Source: an uncultured Gemmata sp.
GTDB taxonomy: Bacteria > Planctomycetota > Planctomycetia > Gemmatales > Gemmataceae
Assembly: GCA_937924775.1 (NCBI GenBank)
Contig: CALDUT010000002.1
Coordinates: 62,001-126,000, forward strand
DNA length: 64,000 bases
Reading direction: 5' to 3'
Positions 57,601-64,000 of the stretch are shown one piece after another (position 1 is the first letter of the stretch; every line of letters begins with the position of its first letter). The notes under the pieces were generated by a model. It did no database searches, was not told the DNA's origin, and worked only from the letters and a program-made list of their open reading frames with translations. The position numbers were made by a program, and so were the translations under genes.

Positions 57601-57806
57601 GGCTGGCTCCGCGGTACGATGATCGGATGTTAGACCCGGCACCTGTTAAGTGCAATCTACACTCTCACCGTTCGAAATTCCTCTGGAAGCCGTCGGAATT
57701 TCTCATTCCGCGTTGATCCGTGACGTTGGTGGCAACAGCTTCAGGAAACGAGCTGCCGAAAATGTTGTAGAATAAAGAATATCTTCTGCTTCCCGTCGAG
57801 GCTGTC

Positions 57807-58166
57807 ATGTCCACACATGCGGGCTTTGCTTGTCTATTCACCTTCACTTCGGACAATCGCGGCGTTGTGATCGCTTTGCAAGGCAAGTTGGATCCAGAAG
57901 CGGTGCAAGAACTCCATCCCCAGGTGCAAGAAGTGTATCAGGCTGGCGTTCGTCGCTTTGTGTTTGATCTGAGTGAACTTTCGTATCTGAGCAGTATGGG
58001 GGTTCGGTTGCTGTTGGGGTTACGGAATCAAGTGAAACAGGATGGCCAAGTGGTGTTATGCCATCCATCAGCGGAGATTATGTCGCTTGTGGATATGATG
58101 AAGCTGAACGACATTTTCCCTATCTATCCGACGCGTGCGGAGGCTGTCGCGGCCATTTCGAGGTGA
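57807..58166 (+). CDS. STAS-domain anti-sigma factor antagonist
   Basis: A 119-residue cytoplasmic protein of the SpoIIAA/RsbV type. ALQGKLDPEAVQEL, FVFDLSELSYLSSMGVRLLL and VVLCHPSAEIMSLVDMMKL cover the fold; the phosphorylation site is serine 62 or 63. Such proteins release sigma factors from anti-sigma kinases when unphosphorylated. No partner kinase or sigma gene is adjacent. GAGG lies six bases before the ATG. Confidence 0.92.
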   Translation: MSTHAGFACLFTFTSDNRGVVIALQGKLDPEAVQELHPQVQEVYQAGVRRFVFDLSELSYLSSMGVRLLLGLRNQVKQDGQVVLCHPSAEIMSLVDMMKLNDIFPIYPTRAEAVAAISR

Positions 58167-58196
58167 TACAGCCACGCCAGTTGTTCTGCCACTGGA

Positions 58197-58766
58197 TTAT
58201 TCGCGTTTTTCCCGGGCGATCACCAACGCACTAACAGCCTTGAACTGCGGATGTTGGGCATCAGCCATCCATTCGAAAGCCACAGCCTCGGCGGTCGTGA
58301 GGATGGCTCCGGCCTGCTCTAAACGCCGCAGGGCCGTATCGTGATCAAGACGGCCGCGGGCCGCCAGAGCATCGACCGGGAGAAAAACATTCAGGCCAGC
58401 CTCGAGCAAGTCGAACGCGGTTTGGGACACGCAAACATGTGTTTCCATGCCTACCAGGACGATGTTTTGGCGGCGCAACATTTCGAGTTCTTCGAGAAAG
58501 GCCTCCGCGCCGCAGCAACTGAAAGCGGTTTTGGGGGGAATGTCCGGCGGCAGACGCCGAGCGATTTCTGCATGGGTGGGTCCCAGGCCCTTGGGGTATT
58601 GCTCGGTCGCTTGAATGGGCACGCCCAGAGTATGGGCGACATCAAGAACAAAGCTTGTGTTGCGGATCAAATCTTGGGCCGTGGGCATTTTTGCCAGGAG
58701 TTTGTCCTGAATGTCGATGACGACGACCACGGAATTATCCGCTTTCATGCGTTTCACGGTTGCCAT
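58197..58766 (-). CDS. isochorismatase-family cysteine hydrolase
   Basis: A 189-residue hydrolase with catalytic triad residues visible: Asp in VIDIQDKL, Lys in PPKTAFSC, and Cys in GMETHVCVSQTAFDLL. The substrate could be a nicotinamide- or amide-type compound. Its start overlaps the end of the transglutaminase gene by 32 bases, and its GGAGGAA ribosome site lies inside that gene, so it is the last gene of the MoxR operon by position. Confidence 0.9.
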   Translation of the reverse strand: MATVKRMKADNSVVVVIDIQDKLLAKMPTAQDLIRNTSFVLDVAHTLGVPIQATEQYPKGLGPTHAEIARRLPPDIPPKTAFSCCGAEAFLEELEMLRRQNIVLVGMETHVCVSQTAFDLLEAGLNVFLPVDALAARGRLDHDTALRRLEQAGAILTTAEAVAFEWMADAQHPQFKAVSALVIAREKRE

Positions 58767-61083
58767 CGTGTGTTCCTCCGTGGTGAAGAGCTAGCCGCAG
58801 TTGATCGAGAGCGGTTTCGAGTTCGACCAAGCGGGCGTCGGAGAGAGTCATTTGCCCGAAACGGCGTTGGTAGTAGGCTTCCGCCCAAGCCCCGGGTACA
58901 TGGGCAACATGGCCAAGCCCCCGTTCTCGTAACGCGGCTGCGGCGGTCGTGGCGAATTCGTAGGCGGTGTCGGTGGGGCGCGGAACGATCCCGTGTTGCT
59001 TTAACACCGCGACCATTTCATGGAACCATGAGGTCGTTTCGGGTTCAGATGGTGATTCCCGAGGGGCGCGGCGGAGTCGTCGCACTATCGCCGGAACGGT
59101 CGCCACGAGTATGAGAATCAATCCCGCGATGATCAAATTCCGTGGTCGCGTTAACCATGTGGTGACAGCGCGGAGGGCTTTTTGCCGTTGTTCCGGGGTG
59201 TAGTTGGTGACATAGGTTCGGAAGTTCGTTTTCACCCAATGATTGGCTTCTTGCCACCATTTCCGTTCCTTTTGCGATTCCGCGACAGCCTCAGGCGTCG
59301 GGTCCAATGTTCGCCAATAATAGACGCGGCTGAGGGGGTCGTTGAGTAGCTCCGGCGGTTGGTTGTTCACGGGTAAGAGGGCTTCAACCCAGGCATGCGC
59401 CGCCGATTGACGGACTACATAGCGGCCGCCTTGAATATGTTCGCAGCCGCGAAAGCCGGTGACGTAGACGGCCGGGATTCCCTGCGACCGCAGCAAAAGC
59501 ACCAGTGCCGTTGCAAAGCGTTCGCAATGGCCCTCTTTCAGCTCAAACAAGAATTCTTCGATAGGATCAAAATCGTTATTCACCCGGCGAAGCTCGGTGC
59601 TGTAGCGGAAATCCGAGGACTGGGCCAAATGGGCCGTGAAGGTCCGAGCGATGGGTTCGTGATACTTCAAATCGGGCAAGTCGGTGCGTGAGTTGCGGTA
59701 GTCGCGAGGTAATTCCCCTTTTTGGACCATCCCGTCGAGAAGTCGGTCAGCGTACTGCTTGATGCGGGGCAGGGGATTGGTGCGGATCGACACTAACTCG
59801 CGTTCGTAATTCCAATCGACGAAGCGAAATGGCGGGCTGGCATCCGGATCGGCCGTGACGCGGTAGATTTGGATATAGTCTTTCACGGAACGCAGAATTC
59901 GCAATGGTGGGGCAAATTGCCCATCGGGAATCGGTTGCCAGCAGCGGTAACCGTCTTCGGTAACCGAGGCGATCGGCACAGGTTGATCCGCGGCCCACAG
60001 CACCGGGCTGGCCAAAAAAAAGCCGCGTAAATCCGCGGGAACTTCAAATCGAATGGCGAATTGCCCCGGACCCAAAAGCGGCGGCGACCAGCGATCGACA
60101 TAAACCGCAAAACGCGCTGGTTCCCCCCGCCGCAGTGGCGTGTTGACCGCGGTGATGTGCGGCAGAGTTTCTGGCATCGGGCTCCAATCCCAACGGCCGC
60201 TGCTGTAATGGCGCAGCGTTCGCCCACGCCATTTTTGGTGGGGATTCACGTCGGTTTTCGGCGATCCATCCGCGTAGGTTGCGGTAAACTCAAAGGCAGT
60301 ATCTTCCACGATTTCCAACTGCCCGGCAGTGTTCAAATTCACCACCTGATCGGGATTGTAGCCTACCGCGAAACGACCCACCCCGAAATCGGCTCGCTCG
60401 CTGTACGAACGCGGTGTCAGCAAGTACAACGGGATCGCTACCACCAAGGCCAGAAAAGCCCACACCAAAGCCGGGATCAGATCGAGGCGGTGGCCTGTTG
60501 GGTCAATCGATACTGCGATGGTTTTCGTGGCTGGTTGTCGTCCCCCGGGGATCGGGGGGATTGCTCCCGACACCCGACCCAGATACAGCAGACTGAAGCT
60601 CCAAACCGCCACAATCAAATAACAGCCGATGAGGATAAAACAAAACAAAGTACCGCCGAACGCCGCGGCCAGAGCGATCCCGGCCAAAGCCACGCCGTGT
60701 AAAGTCCAATAATCGCCGGCGTGTTTGTCGCTGCGGGCCATCTTGGCCACGATGGCCAGCATCACCAACGGGCCGCACAACGCCACCACCAGGATATGCC
60801 AACCCAGGTGGAAGTACTCGCTGGTGTCCATTTCCCGCTGGATGCGGTACGCGGCCCACATCAGATACACCGCGCCGATAGCCATACCCAACCGGTTGGC
60901 CGCTGGGATGGAAAGAAACGTCACCCGGCTCTCCAGAAAGTAGAGTATGCCCAGAGCGATGATCGCAAGTGTTGCAAAGACCGCAACTTCCGGCAAAAGT
61001 TCAAATTCCGCGTAGCCCAAAGCCGCGCAGGTGAGCGCTAGGGTTAGATAGATGCTGAAGCGGAAACTGGCTTCGGTTGGCAT
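58735..61083 (-). CDS. TgpA-type membrane transglutaminase-like protein
   Basis: A 782-residue membrane protein. The N-terminal ~200 residues contain six to seven helices (DUF3488-like). A periplasmic region follows, then the transglutaminase core: Cys in GHCERFATALVLLLRSQG, His in SAAHAWVEALL and Asp in TLDPTPEA. Another helix (NLIIAGLILILVATVPAIV) precedes the C-terminal DUF4129-like cytoplasmic segment. Family members pair with MoxR and DUF58 proteins, as here. The DUF58 stop lies 203 bases upstream of this start. Confidence 0.9.
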   Translation of the reverse strand: MPTEASFRFSIYLTLALTCAALGYAEFELLPEVAVFATLAIIALGILYFLESRVTFLSIPAANRLGMAIGAVYLMWAAYRIQREMDTSEYFHLGWHILVVALCGPLVMLAIVAKMARSDKHAGDYWTLHGVALAGIALAAAFGGTLFCFILIGCYLIVAVWSFSLLYLGRVSGAIPPIPGGRQPATKTIAVSIDPTGHRLDLIPALVWAFLALVVAIPLYLLTPRSYSERADFGVGRFAVGYNPDQVVNLNTAGQLEIVEDTAFEFTATYADGSPKTDVNPHQKWRGRTLRHYSSGRWDWSPMPETLPHITAVNTPLRRGEPARFAVYVDRWSPPLLGPGQFAIRFEVPADLRGFFLASPVLWAADQPVPIASVTEDGYRCWQPIPDGQFAPPLRILRSVKDYIQIYRVTADPDASPPFRFVDWNYERELVSIRTNPLPRIKQYADRLLDGMVQKGELPRDYRNSRTDLPDLKYHEPIARTFTAHLAQSSDFRYSTELRRVNNDFDPIEEFLFELKEGHCERFATALVLLLRSQGIPAVYVTGFRGCEHIQGGRYVVRQSAAHAWVEALLPVNNQPPELLNDPLSRVYYWRTLDPTPEAVAESQKERKWWQEANHWVKTNFRTYVTNYTPEQRQKALRAVTTWLTRPRNLIIAGLILILVATVPAIVRRLRRAPRESPSEPETTSWFHEMVAVLKQHGIVPRPTDTAYEFATTAAAALRERGLGHVAHVPGAWAEAYYQRRFGQMTLSDARLVELETALDQLRLALHHGGTHDGNRETHESG

Positions 61084-61286
61084 GATGTTGCGAGCTCTCC
61101 GTCGGTTCCCCTATTGGTCGGTGTTAGCGAAGCGAACGTACGTATTGATGCCAAATCATAACTTTTTGCTGCTGAATGAATCCATCGGCACGCTCGTAAC
61201 TTGCACCTTGGGCAGGGTTCTGTCGGTTCTCCGCGTGGTTCCTGCGTTGGCCTGCGGGGTGGTCGGGGTATAGTGGCTTAGCCACG

Positions 61287-62456
61287 TTATTTCCCCGACC
61301 AGCGTTTCTGTGCAGGGACTGCCGGTGGAAGATACCACGGGAGCTGATCGCTGGGGCTGAGGGCAATAAACGGTTTTCCACACTCTCGCGTTAAGCGGGT
61401 CGCCATGGGCGACCGCGAGCGGCTGCTGACGACCACCCGGGCACTGCGGCCGACACGGCGATGAAAACCGTCGCCGGGGTGAAATTCACCCGTCGAAGAA
61501 CCCGCGACATCGGCCAGCGGAGTCAGAGCGTCGCGGAGATCTTCTTCTGAATTCGCGGAAACGGGGGGATCGGTTCGCCCCACCACGGCGACCGTGACGG
61601 GATTATCGAAAGCCCGTCGCCAGGTCACGGCCATGGTTGCGGCCAGGGAGAGGGCGTCTTCCAGGCGTTGCCAGTCCCATTCGGTCGGTTCAGCTGGTAA
61701 CCATGGCTCAACCACCAGCAACAGTTCGGGCGACGGTGCCGTATCGTACTCGCGGACCAACAGTTCCCCCCGGCGGGCGCTACTGCGCCAATGGATATCG
61801 CGAATGGCATCCCCAGGCCGGTAACTGCGGACCCCCCGGACTTCTGCCTGATCATTCGTGATACGGCGAAGAACCTTGCGGCTGCGGCCATCGTTGCCCA
61901 TTTGCCGCAGAATCCAGCGGCGCAAACCATCGGGTTCTGCATACCCCAATTGGGGCAGCACCACAATGGCGTGGTTTGCATCTCCGGGGCGCTCACACTC
62001 GATAAACCCGAAGGGGTAACCGGACACAATCGTTACCGGGCCATGAAAACGCCCACGATGGGGAAACTCCCGCGCCGCGGTGCAGGTCAGGGATTGTCCC
62101 GCTGGCAGCCGGTAGACCAAAAACGTGTTGCTGTGCTGTTGGGCCTGATCGGCCACCGTCACGGTGACCGGGGAACGCGATTCATTCGTCACCCGCACCC
62201 CGCATTCAGCCCATTCGCCCGCAAACACCGGATGAATCGATAACCGCTGCGCTATTGTGCGCCGGACCGCCCGCCACGCCATCACCCCGTTGATAACTAC
62301 CAACATCACCATCGCATAGACGATGATGATGACCATATTAATACTTTTGAACCACACATAACCCCCGGCCAGCATCGCGACAATCAACCAGCCCCACCCG
62401 GTCGCAGTGAACCGGAGTTGCAGGGGATGGTGCGGCTTGGCAGTGGTCGGCGTCAT
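61287..62456 (-). CDS. DUF58 domain protein
   Basis: A 389-residue protein with two N-terminal helices (GWGWLIVAMLAGGYVWF, MVIIIVYAMVMLVVI), a beta-rich region, and the DUF58 core: GVRSYRPGDAIRDIHWRSSA and GELLVREYD, followed by an incomplete von Willebrand-like fold. It starts in the sequence ATGA overlapping the MoxR stop by four bases, showing translational coupling. DUF58 proteins are partners of MoxR ATPases. Confidence 0.92.
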   Translation of the reverse strand: MTPTTAKPHHPLQLRFTATGWGWLIVAMLAGGYVWFKSINMVIIIVYAMVMLVVINGVMAWRAVRRTIAQRLSIHPVFAGEWAECGVRVTNESRSPVTVTVADQAQQHSNTFLVYRLPAGQSLTCTAAREFPHRGRFHGPVTIVSGYPFGFIECERPGDANHAIVVLPQLGYAEPDGLRRWILRQMGNDGRSRKVLRRITNDQAEVRGVRSYRPGDAIRDIHWRSSARRGELLVREYDTAPSPELLLVVEPWLPAEPTEWDWQRLEDALSLAATMAVTWRRAFDNPVTVAVVGRTDPPVSANSEEDLRDALTPLADVAGSSTGEFHPGDGFHRRVGRSARVVVSSRSRSPMATRLTRECGKPFIALSPSDQLPWYLPPAVPAQKRWSGK

Positions 62457-63421
62457 GTGGGTACCTTCACCTTCGCGAGGATGTCGCGAACAACCGGCCC
62501 TGCATCGGGATGCCCCCCCGCCGCCCAACTCCGGGTGACCAACCGGTGTGCCAAAACCGGTTCGGCCAACGTTTTCACATCATCGGGAATGACATAATCC
62601 CGACCCGCGGTGACGGCATAGGCTTGCACCGACCGATACAAGGCCAAAGCCCCCCGAATGCTCGCCCCCAGGGCCAATTCCTGATGCCGGCGGGTTTCGC
62701 CAATCAGATCGAGGATGTATTCCGCAATCGCTTCATCCACCCGCACGGTACGGACGTACTCTTGGAGAGCGATCACATCAGCGGGTTGAAGGACCGGCTC
62801 GAGTTTTTCCACCGGCTCACCCGCTCGGTGCTGTGTCAAGATCGCCCGTTCGGCTTCACGATTCGGGTAACCAACTTTCACGCGGATCAAAAATCGGTCG
62901 AGTTGGCTTTCTGGCAGCGGATAAGTGCCTTCGAATTCATGTGGGTTTTGTGTCGCGACTACCAAAAACGGTGGTCCCAGTAGCCGGGTGTTGCCATCCA
63001 CCGTCACTTGCCGTTCTTGCATCGCTTCTAAAAGGGCCGATTGGGTCCGCGGTGTGGCGCGGTTGATTTCGTCGGCTAATAGTACTTCGGCAAAGAGAGG
63101 GCCGGGTTGAAAAACGAACTCGCTGGTCTGGGATTTGTACACCGTGACACCGATGAGATCACCGGGTAACAAGTCCGGGGTGAACTGAATACGATTGAAC
63201 TTGCACGCCAAACTCCGCGCGAGGGCCTTGGCCAACAGTGTTTTGCCCACGCCGGGAACGTCGTCCAGCAAGATGTGCCCTTCCGCCAGCAGAGCGACCG
63301 CGGCCAGTCGCACCACCTCCGGCTTGCCCAGGAACACCCGGTTGATGTTCGCCTGCAGGGCGTCGAGGAGAGATGCGAGTTCCCGAGGGGTTCGGGCGGG
63401 GAGTAAGCCATCGTGTGCCAT
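62453..63421 (-). CDS. MoxR-family AAA+ ATPase
   Basis: A 322-residue chaperone-like ATPase. Walker A is PGVGKT at 56-61, Walker B with sensor region is LLADEINRATPRTQSALLEAMQE in outline near 117, and ATQNPHEFEGTYPLPESQLDRF follows. It is the first gene of the minus-strand operon MoxR-DUF58-TgpA-isochorismatase. GGAGA precedes the ATG. Confidence 0.95.
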   Translation of the reverse strand: MAHDGLLPARTPRELASLLDALQANINRVFLGKPEVVRLAAVALLAEGHILLDDVPGVGKTLLAKALARSLACKFNRIQFTPDLLPGDLIGVTVYKSQTSEFVFQPGPLFAEVLLADEINRATPRTQSALLEAMQERQVTVDGNTRLLGPPFLVVATQNPHEFEGTYPLPESQLDRFLIRVKVGYPNREAERAILTQHRAGEPVEKLEPVLQPADVIALQEYVRTVRVDEAIAEYILDLIGETRRHQELALGASIRGALALYRSVQAYAVTAGRDYVIPDDVKTLAEPVLAHRLVTRSWAAGGHPDAGPVVRDILAKVKVPT

Positions 63422-63635
63422 GCGCCGTCTCCGCGGATGGAAGCGACGCCTTTAATATACGATCCTGACCGCCAACCGGTTCGTAGCCTGCAGCGCCGGC
63501 GCAGAGATGGTCTCACTGTCCCTGTCCTGGCACCAACTTCGTAGTTGCTAGTCCGCCGAAAATTGGCTACCAAGATAAGAAGAGTTATCAGAATGAGCGG
63601 ATCCAGTAGCTTTCAGCACTGTGGGAGAACAGCGG

Positions 63636-64000
63636 ATGATCCGGCTTGATGCAGTACGGCCCGCAACCTTTTGTGATGGTCTTTCGCGGCGGGATTTCTT
63701 GCACGCCGGTGCGCTGGCCCCTTTGGGTCTGACGTTGGCGGGCTGGCAGCGGGCCAAGGCTGTCGGAGCGGTGGATAGCGACGTCAATTGCATCATGCTA
63801 TTTCTCGTCGGCGGGCCCAGCCAACTCGATACCTGGGACCCGAAGCCGAACGCTCCGGTGGAGGTGCGGGGGCCATTTCAACCGATCAAAACCTCGGTCA
63901 ATGGTATCCATATCAGTGAAATCTTCCCCAAAATGGCCCAACATGCGGATAAATATTCGCTGTTGCGGACTGTGTATCACACCGCGACCGCGGTTCATGA
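63636..64000 (+). CDS. DUF1501 family protein, N-terminal part (third copy)
   Basis: The frame from ATG 63636 runs off the right edge after 121 codons. It has a twin-arginine signal, LSRRDFLHAGALAPLG, and the family start FLVGGPSQLDTWDPKPNAPVEVRG, then TVYHTATAVH. GGGAG lies 11 bases before the ATG. It is divergent from the MoxR gene across a 214-base gap. Confidence 0.9.
   Translation, partial: MIRLDAVRPATFCDGLSRRDFLHAGALAPLGLTLAGWQRAKAVGAVDSDVNCIMLFLVGGPSQLDTWDPKPNAPVEVRGPFQPIKTSVNGIHISEIFPKMAQHADKYSLLRTVYHTATAVH

Overview
The window looks like the chromosome of a planctomycete, most likely a relative of Gemmata. The evidence is a set of lineage-typical families read from the translations: three DUF1501 proteins with Tat-like SRRxFL signals, a DUF1549/DUF1553 cytochrome-like protein, a TIGR03067 secreted protein, a TIGR02996 repeat-companion domain, several PQQ-type beta-propellers, and a 23S-5S rRNA unit with no 16S gene beside it. 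The DNA is G+C-rich and dense with genes on both strands. I found no transposase, integrase, phage gene or CRISPR array.

Layout. 1-13.9 kb: the start of a small conserved gene, a NagB/PIG-L fusion, a VPS10-like beta-propeller, a TIGR03067 protein, a TPR protein, mutL, a membrane-anchored PQQ propeller, and prpB. 14.0-18.0 kb: tRNA-Ile, tRNA-Ala, 23S and 5S rRNA, with a candidate promoter before the tRNAs, a second one between the tRNAs and 23S, a boxA-like leader element, a long processing stem and a strong terminator. 18-19 kb: a twice-frameshifted NAD-dependent epimerase. 19.1-22.7 kb: a protein kinase fused to a tubulin-like GTPase domain. 22.8-34.5 kb: PQQ propeller, EF-P with an asparagine tip, alkaline-phosphatase-like enzyme, LCCL protein, three-gene ABC exporter unit, alanine dehydrogenase, SDR-type threonine dehydrogenase and a lipoprotein cytochrome c.

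34.6-41.1 kb holds a six-gene minus-strand operon: an STM4013-type hydrolase, STM4012- and STM4011-type radical SAM proteins, a WGR/leucine-rich-repeat protein, an STM4014-type ATP-grasp-like protein and a DUF6807 protein. Stop/start overlaps and very short gaps show these genes are expressed together. Five of them match a conserved gene set, named after Salmonella loci, whose product I do not know to be established. This is the best candidate in the window for an undescribed system.

41.3-64 kb: DUF1501 plus DUF1549/1553 pair, MFS transporter, M19 dipeptidase, branched-chain aminotransferase, a sugar isomerase preceded by two copies of a palindromic operator-like site, a very large TPR-secretin, a second DUF1501, a SprT-like protein, a heme-motif/squalene-cyclase-like protein, a STAS protein, then a MoxR-DUF58-transglutaminase-isochorismatase operon, and the start of a third DUF1501 gene. 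Functional names rest on motifs read by eye; no database search was run.
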